A stretch of DNA of 64,000 nt, from assembly GCA_947496605.1 (NCBI GenBank), contig CANMDF010000002.1, positions 1 to 64,000 on the forward strand. Reading direction: 5' to 3'. The translations under genes and the position numbers were made by a program. The stretch comes from an uncultured Paracoccaceae bacterium. Lineage in GTDB: Bacteria > Pseudomonadota > Alphaproteobacteria > Rhodobacterales > Rhodobacteraceae. The notes under the pieces were generated by a model. It saw only the letters and a list, made by a program, of their open reading frames with translations, made no database searches and was not told the origin of the DNA. Positions 1-9,128 of this stretch are shown here, piece by piece. Every line of letters begins with the position of its first letter. Position 1 is the first letter of the stretch.

Positions 1-77
1 GCGATCACCGATCCGATCACAGGCGTGACGATCCAAGATGACGTGATCGCAACTGAGACCGTCACTGTTGTTGAGCC
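1..77 (+). repeat. Direct repeat copy 1 inside the DUF11 gene
   Basis: This 77-base stretch at the window edge is identical, base for base, to 976-1052. The offset is 975 bases, exactly 325 codons, so the copies lie in the same frame at the junction between two module pairs. It may extend further left outside the window. Confidence 0.9.
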
Positions 78-3000
78 TGTATTGGATATTGATAAGACGG
101 TGACGCCGCTGACGGCTGATGCGGGCGATGTTGTGACGTATACGATTTTGTCTGAGAACACGGGCACGGGTCCGGCTTATGACATCATCATTGATGATCC
201 GCTGAGCAATATTGGCCTTGAGGGCACAGGCACACCGACGGTCACAGTGACAGGCCCTGGCGTTTTGCCGACGGGTGCGGATGCGCCGACGGTTGCCTTT
301 GATGGCACGACAGGTGCTTTGCAGGCGATTGTGCCTGTTTTGCTGCCGGGCCAGACGATTACGATCACCTTTGATGTTGAGATCACGGATGCCGCGCCAT
401 TCTCGAGTGATCTGCCGAACACGGCCTCGGTGACACGCTTTGACAGTGATCCTGCGGGCGACGGCACGGATGCGGATGATGGCCGCGTTTATGATGCGGG
501 ACTTGATGGATATACCGTGCCGACGGATGATGCGAACATTGAAACACCTGATGTGAGCTTGGCGAAGGATTACTTTGAATCCTCTGACGATGGCACGTCT
601 AATGCGGACCAAGAAGTCGGCATTGGCGAAGACATCACTTACCGTTTGACGATTACTGTGCCTGAGGGCTCGGGTGATCTGGTGCTGACGGATGTGCTTC
701 CGACGGGTCTTGAGGCCCAATCGGCGCGCGTTGTGTCTTTGGGCGACGGTGTGACCACCGTTACCACGGATAACCTTGCGGCGAATGACACCGATACGAA
801 TGCCAACATTACGATTGCGGCGGATGGCAGCAGTGTTGTGTTCAACTTTGGCACAGCGGTGATCGAAGGCAACGCGACGACGGGCACACAAGAGATCGTG
901 GTTGAAGTGGTCAGCCGGGTGCAAGACATCGCAGGCAACGTCGACACGACAACGCTGCAGAACACAGCAACGCTTGCGATCACCGATCCGATCACAGGCG
1001 TGACGATCCAAGATGACGTGATCGCAACTGAGACCGTCACTGTTGTTGAGCCAAACCTGACGATCGAAAAGACTGGTCCGATTGCGGCCAACCCGGGTGA
1101 TGAGCTGCCATACCAGTTCGTTATCACGAACAGCGGCACTGGCCCGGCCTACGATATCTTTATCGAAGACCTGATGACGAACCCTGATCTGACGCTCGTA
1201 GGGACACCAATATTTACGGTCACCCCGGGTGGCACGGTATTGACGCCGACAGTGAACAGTGTGGGTGCCGGTGGTTTTGACGCGACGATCCCAACTTTGC
1301 TGGCAGGTGAGACCCTGACGGTCGATTTCACAGTCAAACTGGATGATGATGCGTTAGATGCGCGAAGCTTCCCCAACAATGCGACCATCGCGTACGACAC
1401 TGTTCCTGGCGATGATCCAGGCAATCCACCAGGTCGTGACTATGACGATGCAGACGATCACTCGGTCGCGACTGTTCCATTCCTGACCAAGGAAGCAACG
1501 GACACTAGTTTTGCGCAGACGGGCAGTGATCAGTTTAATGCTGACAATGTCGACCTGATCATTGGTGAGGTTGTGACCTATACCTTGCAGATCTATCTGC
1601 CAGAAATCCTGTTGGATGATATTGTCTTGGTAGATACGCTACCCGAAGGGCTTGAATTCGTCGACGCGCGTTTCGTGTCTGCAGGTGCGAATATGATCGA
1701 AGGAACCGCTGGGCCAGCGGTGTCGGCTTCCAGTGTTGTGATCACGAATTCTGGTCAGGAGACGACATTTGATTTTGTCGCGATCACGAACCCATTCGAC
1801 GGTTCTATTGGTGACGATGACATCATTACGGTTGAGCTTGACGCCCGTGTCATCAATGTCACCGCCACAACCCCAGAAAACGGGGATGAGTTGGAAAACA
1901 CTGCAACTTTGAACGTTGCAGCGACGAACCCAAGCGGGCCGTTTACATTTGATGAAGTCATTGCGACTGAGACGGTTGATATCGTTGAGCCTGAATTGTC
2001 GTTTGAGAAGACAGGCCCCATCGCAGTCAACTTAGGTGATACGGTGCCTTACACCATCACGATTGAGAATGGTGGCTTTGGTACCGCATACGACGTGACG
2101 ATCTCTGATGACGTTGCTGCAGCCAATCTTGATTTTGTCGAGGGTAGCGTGTCTGTCGCACTTGCGAATGGTACAGCAGTGCCGTTCACGCTTGATGAAA
2201 GTGGCACTGGCTTTGAGATTGATATTGCGGCAATTGGCCCAGATACGACCGTGATCGTGACCTATGATGCGGTCATGACGTCCGATCCAGCAGAGGCCGC
2301 GACAAGTTCTACGAACACAGCAAACATCGCTTACGATAACTTCCCGGGTGTTGCGCCTGATCCTACCACAGAACGTCCGCAGACAGACACGGATGATCAT
2401 ATTGTGGCCGCGAATGGTGCTTTGGAAAAGACAATTGCGTCGACATCCAATCCAGACACTGTGGATGGCGAACATGATTCAGCGATCCCTGATCTGAACA
2501 TCGGTGAGGTCGTGGTCTTTGACTTGGTGCTGACATTGCCAGAGATCAACATGGACTTTGTGCGGTTGACCGATCAGTTGCCAGTGGGACTGACCTATGT
2601 ATCCTTTGAAACGGTCTTCGGCACGGACCTAACTTCGGATACACCTGTCTTCACACAAGCAGGTCAACTTTTGACCTTTGATTTTGCGAATGTCGTGAAC
2701 CCAAGCGACGGTAGTGTTGGTACTGACGATCAGATCACTGTGCAGGTCACTGCGATTGTGGCTGATATCCCTTCCAATGTGGATGGTGTCCAGTTGACCA
2801 ACAACAGCAGCTTGACGATCACGCCAGTCACGGGCCAGTCGCCTTTGAATACGCTGACAGACTCTGTTGATGTTGAGATTGTCGAACCGGATCTATCAAT
2901 CACCAAAGCGGTGAGCGATTCTGAGCCGACAGCGGGTGATACCATCACCTATACTGTGGTGGTTACCAACGCTGCGGATGCGACAAGTTCGTCTTATAAC

Positions 3001-3948
3001 GCGATCATCAATGATACGCTGCCGTTCGATATTACATCGACTGGTAATGTGGTCCTGTCTGATCCGGCTTTGGGCACAGTCACAACGGGTCTTACCGAAG
3101 GCGATGCAGCGATCATCGTTGAAATCCCACGCCTTGCGCCGGGTGAATCTTTGACGGTTACCTACGATGTCTTTGTCGGGTATGCGGCTGTTGTGCTTGA
3201 TGATGTGGTGAACACGGCTGTCGTCACCGGGTCTTCTGACCCTGATAATCCTGGCCGCCAAGAGACAGAACAAGATCAAGCGGTGATCGAAGTTGAGCCA
3301 ATTCCGACCGATGAAGTGACCCGTGATCGTCCGGCCGGTTTGGGCATTGATGACGCTAAGTTCCTGCCTGTTCTGTCCATTGACCCGATCTATTCGGGTA
3401 CAGCTGAACCGGGGTCAAATGTGACAGTCAGCCTTTACCGTGACACAGGTGCGCTGTCCTATACCCGCCATATCATGGCAGACTCTGGTGGCCATTGGAT
3501 CGCGATCTTCCCGCGGGTTGAATATGAGCAGGTCAGCGAAGATTTCTGGGACTTCTACGATGGTTCCAATGTCTTTGATGCACCCATAGAGATGATCGAT
3601 GACGTTGACCTAACAGGTCTGGCTTTTGCCAACGATACCCGCAGTCTTGTCGTGGGTGCCGACATTCTTGAAGAGGCCTATGACCTGAAGCTGTCAACGG
3701 ATCGGTCTTCGATCCTGCCACAGGATCACGCGATGCATAATGCGCGGACCTTCTATGCCAATGCCATCCATCAGATGCCGTTCTTGCGTGCCGATGTCCT
3801 GAAGGTTGATGAAGTGTTTGAGAACATTGCAGCGGATAATGTCGCGCGGATGTATGAAGCGTCGACCAACCCGTTGGGTGATGGCCTGAACCGTTTCAAT
3901 TATGAGTTCTTGAGTGACGCGACAGCAACGCCGGGCAGTGCGCGTTAA
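1..3948 (+). CDS. Giant DUF11-repeat surface/secreted protein (3' part, 5' end outside window)
   Basis: The frame is open to the left window edge, so about 1315 codons of a longer protein are visible; the GTG at 25 is internal. Two alternating module types are seen. One begins with EKTGPIA-like stretches near bases 79, 1054, 1993 and 2890 and contains the pattern GDxxxYxxxxxNxGxGPAYD. The other begins near 550, 1480 and 2422 and contains IGExVTYxLxxxLPE. This is typical of DUF11 / isopeptide-type beta-sandwich repeats of cell-surface proteins. The protein is very rich in Asp and Thr and almost lacks Cys. From about base 3300 a different C-terminal region with a bacterial Ig-like stretch (PIYSGTAEPGSNVTVSLYRD) follows. 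No LPXTG motif, RTX nonapeptide or membrane anchor is visible at the C-terminus, so the export route is unclear. The gene is convergent with the HlyD/M50 operon, one base separating the two stop codons. Adhesin or matrix role is inference. Confidence 0.85.
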   Translation, partial: AITDPITGVTIQDDVIATETVTVVEPVLDIDKTVTPLTADAGDVVTYTILSENTGTGPAYDIIIDDPLSNIGLEGTGTPTVTVTGPGVLPTGADAPTVAFDGTTGALQAIVPVLLPGQTITITFDVEITDAAPFSSDLPNTASVTRFDSDPAGDGTDADDGRVYDAGLDGYTVPTDDANIETPDVSLAKDYFESSDDGTSNADQEVGIGEDITYRLTITVPEGSGDLVLTDVLPTGLEAQSARVVSLGDGVTTVTTDNLAANDTDTNANITIAADGSSVVFNFGTAVIEGNATTGTQEIVVEVVSRVQDIAGNVDTTTLQNTATLAITDPITGVTIQDDVIATETVTVVEPNLTIEKTGPIAANPGDELPYQFVITNSGTGPAYDIFIEDLMTNPDLTLVGTPIFTVTPGGTVLTPTVNSVGAGGFDATIPTLLAGETLTVDFTVKLDDDALDARSFPNNATIAYDTVPGDDPGNPPGRDYDDADDHSVATVPFLTKEATDTSFAQTGSDQFNADNVDLIIGEVVTYTLQIYLPEILLDDIVLVDTLPEGLEFVDARFVSAGANMIEGTAGPAVSASSVVITNSGQETTFDFVAITNPFDGSIGDDDIITVELDARVINVTATTPENGDELENTATLNVAATNPSGPFTFDEVIATETVDIVEPELSFEKTGPIAVNLGDTVPYTITIENGGFGTAYDVTISDDVAAANLDFVEGSVSVALANGTAVPFTLDESGTGFEIDIAAIGPDTTVIVTYDAVMTSDPAEAATSSTNTANIAYDNFPGVAPDPTTERPQTDTDDHIVAANGALEKTIASTSNPDTVDGEHDSAIPDLNIGEVVVFDLVLTLPEINMDFVRLTDQLPVGLTYVSFETVFGTDLTSDTPVFTQAGQLLTFDFANVVNPSDGSVGTDDQITVQVTAIVADIPSNVDGVQLTNNSSLTITPVTGQSPLNTLTDSVDVEIVEPDLSITKAVSDSEPTAGDTITYTVVVTNAADATSSSYNAIINDTLPFDITSTGNVVLSDPALGTVTTGLTEGDAAIIVEIPRLAPGESLTVTYDVFVGYAAVVLDDVVNTAVVTGSSDPDNPGRQETEQDQAVIEVEPIPTDEVTRDRPAGLGIDDAKFLPVLSIDPIYSGTAEPGSNVTVSLYRDTGALSYTRHIMADSGGHWIAIFPRVEYEQVSEDFWDFYDGSNVFDAPIEMIDDVDLTGLAFANDTRSLVVGADILEEAYDLKLSTDRSSILPQDHAMHNARTFYANAIHQMPFLRADVLKVDEVFENIAADNVARMYEASTNPLGDGLNRFNYEFLSDATATPGSAR
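976..1052 (+). repeat. Direct repeat copy 2 inside the DUF11 gene
   Basis: Perfect match to 1-77; both encode the linker from AITDPITG to VVEP that precedes an A-type module. Identity stops immediately after the shared GAGCC. Later modules keep the protein pattern but not the DNA identity, so this pair is a recent duplication or gene conversion. Confidence 0.9.
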
Positions 3949-3949
3949 G

Positions 3950-5593
3950 TCACAGCCACAAGCGCAGTAAGAACCAATCACGGATGGCGTCCCATAGCAG
4001 CAAACCTGCGGGACGCCATTCGCGGTTTACGGACACGACACCGGTCATGCCATGGCGCAGTTCGGCAGTATCGTTTGGCAAGGACGCCTGTCCAGGAAAG
4101 ACAGGGACCCGGTTCGTATCGAGGGCAGCAGGCGAGATCGCAGTTAATGTCACATCGAACGCAAGCGATGGATCAAAGTCAGGCCGAAACACACCTGCCG
4201 TGTCAGGTGCCAACGTGGCCAGCTGATCTTGTTGGATGTTCAGGTCCAATCGAAACGCTGCCGGATCGGCGATTTGCATCAATACATCGCCTTGGCTGAC
4301 AACCGATCCGCGCCGACCTTGCAGGTCTGGTCCAATCACAAGGCCAGAGATGGGGGCGATCAGTGTCGCCGCCTCTTGTTGGGCTTCTAACAAAGTAATC
4401 CGTGCCGCAATGCGCTCCGCTTCAAGCTCGGCGCTGCGCAATGCAGCGGCATTGCGGTCAGCACGGGCCCCTTCGCGCTCTAAGAGGGCCGCTGCAAAAT
4501 CGGCTTGCGATGCGATAAGTTCATTGACGGTATCGGTTGCGTCAAGGCGGGCCAAAATGGTCTCATCACCAATGACCGTTTGGTTATCAGCCACGGCCAC
4601 ATCGACGATAGCAGCTGAATAAGGGGCCGTGATGATGCGAAAATTCTCAGCTGTGACAGTAGCGCTTAGCTTGGTGCCATCGGGGAGCGGGACAGCGATC
4701 ACGCCAATAAGGATAAGTGCGGCCACCGCCCAACCACGTGCCCTTTGCAAGAACGGCTTTTTCGCCCGTGCACGTGGCGCTGCAATGCGCACCGTCGATG
4801 CCAAGAGCGGCACAAGTTCAGCGTTTCGCTCCATGCCTTCAACCACCAAGACCAAACCGTGATCTTGGCCCTCACCCCCCATGAATTGCTTGGACGGTGT
4901 GACCAGCTTTTGCATGCCGGTTGTCTGCAAATCACGCTTAAGCCGGTCCGGCAAGGCCGCACGCTTTTTTCCGCTGCCTTGTCCGGACACGGTGACGTGG
5001 CCAATCTTTTTGCCATCAAATGAGCCGATAGCCACAAACTCGGCCTCGGTCAGTGTCGCGGTTTGATCAACGAAGTTCTGCAAGGCCTCGTCGGTCGGGT
5101 TCGACAGACCATGGGCCGCGGCGAGGGCAGATCTGATCCGCATCACTTCAGTGTTTTGGAAACTCGCGGCGGCCAAAGCCTGTAATGTTGAGATTCGCTC
5201 ATGCGCGAGCGCTTGGACGATCTGCGTGCCTTGCGGCATCGCCAAAATGACGGCACCAGTCATACCTGATGGCAGCGCAAGACGCGTCACAATCAAACCT
5301 TCGTCGCGCATTGGTTTTTCGCGGCCCTCACCAAATGCGCGCAAAGCAACAGCCGCCAGTATCTCTTTGTCATCCGCACGCCCAACACCCGATAGTCGGA
5401 CCGGCGTCTCATCGTTTGGACCTTTCGCAAAAACAAAGACGGGCTTGGCGTTGATCAATGCAACAACAAGACCCGCAAAACGGTCTGCAAACTCTCGATC
5501 TGTTCGCACAGAAAATGTTTGCGCCAAGACATCAGCTAGGCTTTGCGCGGCCTCTTTCTGGTCCGCTTTGATATCGGGCTTAGCGTCGCTCAA
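3950..5593 (-). CDS. HlyD-family membrane fusion protein with long cytosolic sensor-like N-terminus
   Basis: Last gene of the four-gene minus-strand operon; the TTG start overlaps the stop of the preceding adaptor gene. 547 residues, far longer than a standard HlyD adaptor. Residues 1 to about 285 are soluble and look like one or two GAF-type domains (a family-level impression, no motif proves it). One membrane segment follows near 291-310 (AVAALILIGVIAVPLP). Then come a lipoyl/barrel-sandwich half (ATVTAENFRIITAPYSAAIV), a helical hairpin near 365-410 and the second lipoyl half (LIAPISGLVIG). The C-terminus ends in aromatic residues (WDAIRDWFLLRLWL), as I recall from adaptors paired with M50 proteases. 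The protein probably spans the inner membrane and joins a cytosolic signal to a periplasmic channel or protease complex. No ABC ATPase or TolC-like gene accompanies it in the window. Confidence 0.8.
   Translation of the reverse strand: MSDAKPDIKADQKEAAQSLADVLAQTFSVRTDREFADRFAGLVVALINAKPVFVFAKGPNDETPVRLSGVGRADDKEILAAVALRAFGEGREKPMRDEGLIVTRLALPSGMTGAVILAMPQGTQIVQALAHERISTLQALAAASFQNTEVMRIRSALAAAHGLSNPTDEALQNFVDQTATLTEAEFVAIGSFDGKKIGHVTVSGQGSGKKRAALPDRLKRDLQTTGMQKLVTPSKQFMGGEGQDHGLVLVVEGMERNAELVPLLASTVRIAAPRARAKKPFLQRARGWAVAALILIGVIAVPLPDGTKLSATVTAENFRIITAPYSAAIVDVAVADNQTVIGDETILARLDATDTVNELIASQADFAAALLEREGARADRNAAALRSAELEAERIAARITLLEAQQEAATLIAPISGLVIGPDLQGRRGSVVSQGDVLMQIADPAAFRLDLNIQQDQLATLAPDTAGVFRPDFDPSLAFDVTLTAISPAALDTNRVPVFPGQASLPNDTAELRHGMTGVVSVNREWRPAGLLLWDAIRDWFLLRLWL
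3984..4019 (+). terminator. Perfect 10-base inverted repeat just after the DUF11 stop
   Basis: ATGGCGTCCC at 3984-3993 pairs with GGGACGCCAT at 4010-4019 around a 16-base loop, 36 bases after the stop codon of the DUF11 gene. It lies inside the 3' coding end of the opposing HlyD gene. There is no T-run, so a role as transcript end for the DUF11 gene is only possible. Confidence 0.3.
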
Positions 5594-6387
5594 CCGGGGG
5601 TCAGCTCTAGCGTGGCGCCTGCGGGAAATGCCAGATCAGCGTTGGCAAGGGTCAGCGTCACGCGGACTGTCCGGCTGGCGGGATCAATGCGAGGATCAAT
5701 GCGGTGTACTGTGACGTCCGCGTTGATGCGGTCACTGCCCGTATCAATGACAGCAGCGATGGACTGTCCCTCGGTCAGGTCATTCAGCGCCGTTACGGGC
5801 ATAAAAGCCGTAGCTTCCAATGTGCGTAGGTGTCCAAAGGCAATCAAGACTTGCTGCGTGTCAACGATTTCGCCTGTTTCTTTAAAAATCTGCAAGACGG
5901 TTCCATCAAAAGGTGCGCGCAACAGGAATTCTTCCAGGATCGCCTCTTCCAATTGTAGTTGTCCTTCGGCGCGTCCCTGCGCTTCTTGTGCCATGATTTG
6001 TTCTGCTTGGGCAATGCGCAGCGCTTGTTGGGCGGCATCGACCTCCCAGCTTTGGGCAGCGCCACGTGTGCGGGCCTGCGCGATGCGGTCCGCACGCGCA
6101 GCAGCTTCGTCGACGGCGGCCTTTGCCCGTTGCAGTTGCCCATCAGCGCGAGATGATTGCGCCGCAACAGTGACCCGCGCCATCTGCACCGCGTTGTCCA
6201 TTTGGATCAATGACGCCCCGTTGACGACCCTGTCGCCTTCTTCGACGGCAATCTCGGCGATGCGCCCAGCCACGGTCGAGCGGATCTCAGCGGTCTTGGA
6301 TGGTTCGAGCACGGCAGTGACCGTCTGTGAAAACGCTGGGAGTGCCGCTAGAAGCGCTATAGAAAAGAGGATCGTGCGTATCATCAC
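5590..6387 (-). CDS. Periplasmic adaptor protein, HlyD/RND type
   Basis: 265 residues with an N-terminal signal peptide or anchor (MIRTILFSIALLAALPAFSQ), a first lipoyl half (STVAGRIAEIAVEEGDRVVNG), a long Ala/Gln-rich coiled-coil hairpin at about 75-150, a second lipoyl half (LRAPFDGTVLQIF) and a beta-barrel region with the conserved RIDPRIDPASRTVRV stretch common to efflux adaptors. Its start codon overlaps the stop of the SapC-family gene and its stop overlaps the start of the second adaptor, so the two adaptors are made from one message. The usual RND pump or ABC exporter partner is absent nearby. The likely partner is the M50 membrane protein of the same operon. Assignment to the fold is firm; the transported substrate is unknown. 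Confidence 0.85.
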   Translation of the reverse strand: MMIRTILFSIALLAALPAFSQTVTAVLEPSKTAEIRSTVAGRIAEIAVEEGDRVVNGASLIQMDNAVQMARVTVAAQSSRADGQLQRAKAAVDEAAARADRIAQARTRGAAQSWEVDAAQQALRIAQAEQIMAQEAQGRAEGQLQLEEAILEEFLLRAPFDGTVLQIFKETGEIVDTQQVLIAFGHLRTLEATAFMPVTALNDLTEGQSIAAVIDTGSDRINADVTVHRIDPRIDPASRTVRVTLTLANADLAFPAGATLELTPG

Positions 6388-7142
6388 AGGCCGCCAAAGT
6401 CCGAGAACTTGGCCATCGATAAATGATGCGCCGCAAAGATCGTATGTACGCCACGCTTCACAAGGCTGGCAATGGTCGCGTCTGGCAACTCTCTTAGCTT
6501 GTCTTCGGCAATCATTGCGAAGCCTTCAATACGTGCTTTCGTTTCGCCACGTGTGATGTTGACGGTCGACTTTTGGATAAGGCCCAGATCGGTTGCTTCT
6601 TTCATCACGGTGCGTGTGCGTGCAGCAGCGGTGTCGTAGCGTTGGCAAAAGTCTAGGACAGTTGCCAGCGTGTCGCCGTTGGTGCCATCTTCGTTGAATA
6701 GGGCATTGCCCTCTTTGCCGCTGGTGTTGAACAATGTCGACGACAGGTCGCTGCACAGGATGCTGCGATCTGCGGATTTGTTTTCACGTACCAACATGAA
6801 TGGATAACGGCGCAGATAAGCGGGGACATAGCACCCCGGTTTCCAGCTGCCGTCTGGCATCACATAGTCATTTTGGCCTTGTTTCAGCCCAACCAATGCG
6901 ACTGGGATCGGGTTCGCGCTGTCAGCGATGACAATCGGGTAATGCTGCAAAGCTTGCGAAAACTCGTCACATGTCAGCGGAATGGCGTTCGCTTCTGCGG
7001 CAAATTGATAATCGCGCTTTTCGGAAAGATAGAGATCACTATGCCGGTCCGGCGTCATCGGCGTGAGCGTCTTATAAAGCAGGGGCAGTTTGTCTTTGAT
7101 CACCAAGTCATCTGCTTTGTCAGTTGCGCGTCGTTTTACCAT
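6384..7142 (-). CDS. SapC-family protein
   Basis: 252 residues without signal peptide or membrane segment, so despite the inherited name it is not an ABC permease. The overall pattern fits the SapC family (PF07277): an N-terminal stretch LPLLYKTLTPMTPDRHSDLY, the PIVIADSANPIPVALVGLK strand pair, and YVPAYLRRYPFMLVR, which I recognise as the family hallmark. The start has a good ribosome site (AAGGA about 8 bases upstream). It sits nine bases after the M50 gene and overlaps the first adaptor gene. Members of this family occur beside outer-membrane receptors and secretion-like clusters; the biochemical function is not established. In this operon it is a candidate cytosolic partner of the M50/HlyD complex. 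Confidence 0.75.
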   Translation of the reverse strand: MVKRRATDKADDLVIKDKLPLLYKTLTPMTPDRHSDLYLSEKRDYQFAAEANAIPLTCDEFSQALQHYPIVIADSANPIPVALVGLKQGQNDYVMPDGSWKPGCYVPAYLRRYPFMLVRENKSADRSILCSDLSSTLFNTSGKEGNALFNEDGTNGDTLATVLDFCQRYDTAAARTRTVMKEATDLGLIQKSTVNITRGETKARIEGFAMIAEDKLRELPDATIASLVKRGVHTIFAAHHLSMAKFSDFGGL

Positions 7143-7151
7143 TTTCTGTCC

Positions 7152-9128
7152 TTAAATTCTCTGCTCTGCATTGCCCGTCGGAAGCCGGTTTTGCAACAAC
7201 CTGTTTATGCTGCGCTGCATCCTTTGAAACATGGATTTTGGCGCGGTTTCTAGCCGTGCGACGACGGATGCACCTTGGGGATAGTTTGCCAGACAAGCGG
7301 GGCCTGCGTCACGGGGAAAAGCGGTCAGACCGAACGCATTTTCAAGGGCAATCAGGTCGGCCAATTGACCTGTAACGTCGGCAGTGAAAGCGCAGCTAGG
7401 ATCGCTCGCCACCCGCACGCGGATTGATTTGTCTTGACGGGTCAGAAGGTCCGTTTCGACCAATGCCTGATCAAGCCAAACCAACACCCGCGGCGCGGCC
7501 GGTTGTGACAAGACAGCCAATGGCGTGCTGCTTTGTGCACGCACCCATGATCCGTCATAGCGCGCGGCCTCTCTGAGGTCCCACACTTCGGTCGGAGCTG
7601 CGCTAACTTGTAACCGCGCAAGCCGTTGTGACAATTCGTCAGATATCAATTCTAATGACGCTGCATCGTTCTGCAGGCGGGCCTGTTCTTGGGCCGACCC
7701 GGTCACCGATCGCGCTGCATTGTCTAAAATGGCCCGACGCAAGTTCAGGTCCTGAGACAGGAACGAAAGCTCTGGGTTGGTTAGTTCAATGCCTGCCGCA
7801 TCATCCTGCAAGTTCACGCGTGCAGTTTCGCCTGCGTAAACAAAGCGGGTGTCATGCACGACCAACCGACCATCCAACAAAAGACGGTCTGGTAAAGGCA
7901 CAAGACACAGGCCAAAGACGGCCGCCGCCAATCCACCAGCAATGATTATATTCATCGATTTTGCTCCGTTACGCCACGCGGCGCGAAGGCTCATGTAAAC
8001 TGGACGACCGATCAAAGTCATGAAGATGACAATACCAACTGGCACAGCAAGACGTTCATCCATCTGATAGAATATCCAGAAGATGCCGCCAAACAGGATC
8101 CAGCGATAGGAATACGACATCAACCAATACCCTAGATATGGCTTTTCTGGGGCTTCTGCCTTGCCACCTAAGCGTCGTGTCAGCCAATCGCGCGCGGCCG
8201 CACTGCCGCGCCCAGCAATGTTATGTTGGCCGGACAGGTCGGACATGACGTAATACCCATCCAATTTGACCGCTGGGTTGAAGTTAAACAGCACTGTTGT
8301 CAGGGCCGTAAAAATCGCCACCTGAAAGATTGTCACTTGCAAGGCACCGGCATTGGTTTGCGCCCAAAAGATCGTCAGCAGGGCCGTCGCACCCAGTTCA
8401 AAATAAATCCCGCCTGCCCCAATAGCTGCACGCCGCCACTTTGATCGCAGCCGCCAAGCGCCGGTCACATCTGTAAAGGGAAATGGTGTCATCGCGAAAA
8501 TCGCAATACCCATACGGATCGGCCCGGGATCATGCCCTTCGCGTAGACACATCACGCGGTATGCGAGCGCATGCCCCATTTCATGAATGATCTTTAGCAA
8601 GACGACCAGAACGACAAAGCGTAGGATATCTGCCAGACCTGACTGGGGTACTTGCTGCAAAGCAAACGCTGCTTTGTCACCATTTGTCAGTAAGAAATAC
8701 ATCATCGCAACGACGGCCAAGAGCCAGCAGAACAGGCCAAATTTGGAGTAAGCAATACGCCCGACCCACTCCAACTGTCGCGTTAAAGCAGCACCATCAA
8801 TCAGATCGAAACGCAGAGAAATCATCTTGCTTTCAATCGGCGCTTTGACGGCTTTTTCTTGGTGGGTGGTTCCGCGTTGCACCAGCACACCAAAGCGCAC
8901 CAGCTTTTCAACAATGACTTTTCCGACTTCGGGGTTCATTCTGGCGGCATGCACACCTGCCACGATTGAGCCTGCACGGTTAATGCTGTCCATCAAGGCA
9001 ACGGTCGATTGGTTGGCCAAAAAATACTGCCCTGTGGCCTCATTCGCGACGACATAATCGTCACCGTCCGAGGTGCGGCGGCCGATGTTTGTCACGGTCA
9101 CAAATGGAGGAACAAAGTAGGTCGCCAA
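7152..9128 (-). CDS. Membrane metalloprotease of the M50/site-2 type with PqqD-like N-terminus
   Basis: 658 residues. Residues 1 to about 85 resemble a PqqD-like small winged-helix domain. Several membrane segments follow (about 130-148, 165-182, 205-222, 235-260, 270-290, 330-345, 360-380, 395-415). The zinc motif HEMGH is at 182-186, with the second M50 signature AVKLDGYYVMSD near 295 giving the Asp ligand. From about 420 the chain is soluble with an Ala-rich helical part and a beta-rich end, similar to an HlyD-type periplasmic half. Family knowledge: such PqqD-M50 proteins occur with HlyD pairs in clusters of large secreted proteins. The TTG start at 9128 lacks a clear ribosome site, and a start further in cannot be excluded. 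It is the first gene of the operon, transcribed away from the GGDEF/EAL gene across a 222-base spacer. Confidence 0.8.
   Translation of the reverse strand: MATYFVPPFVTVTNIGRRTSDGDDYVVANEATGQYFLANQSTVALMDSINRAGSIVAGVHAARMNPEVGKVIVEKLVRFGVLVQRGTTHQEKAVKAPIESKMISLRFDLIDGAALTRQLEWVGRIAYSKFGLFCWLLAVVAMMYFLLTNGDKAAFALQQVPQSGLADILRFVVLVVLLKIIHEMGHALAYRVMCLREGHDPGPIRMGIAIFAMTPFPFTDVTGAWRLRSKWRRAAIGAGGIYFELGATALLTIFWAQTNAGALQVTIFQVAIFTALTTVLFNFNPAVKLDGYYVMSDLSGQHNIAGRGSAAARDWLTRRLGGKAEAPEKPYLGYWLMSYSYRWILFGGIFWIFYQMDERLAVPVGIVIFMTLIGRPVYMSLRAAWRNGAKSMNIIIAGGLAAAVFGLCLVPLPDRLLLDGRLVVHDTRFVYAGETARVNLQDDAAGIELTNPELSFLSQDLNLRRAILDNAARSVTGSAQEQARLQNDAASLELISDELSQRLARLQVSAAPTEVWDLREAARYDGSWVRAQSSTPLAVLSQPAAPRVLVWLDQALVETDLLTRQDKSIRVRVASDPSCAFTADVTGQLADLIALENAFGLTAFPRDAGPACLANYPQGASVVARLETAPKSMFQRMQRSINRLLQNRLPTGNAEQRI

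Noticed and set aside
639-1139. Long open frames on the minus strand opposite the DUF11 gene
   Set aside because: They are mirror frames of the repetitive, Thr/Val-rich coding strand, with low-complexity translations and no motif.
6384-7142. SapC gene read as a peptide ABC transporter permease
   Set aside because: The protein has no membrane segments or EAA loop; the name is historical and the family is soluble.
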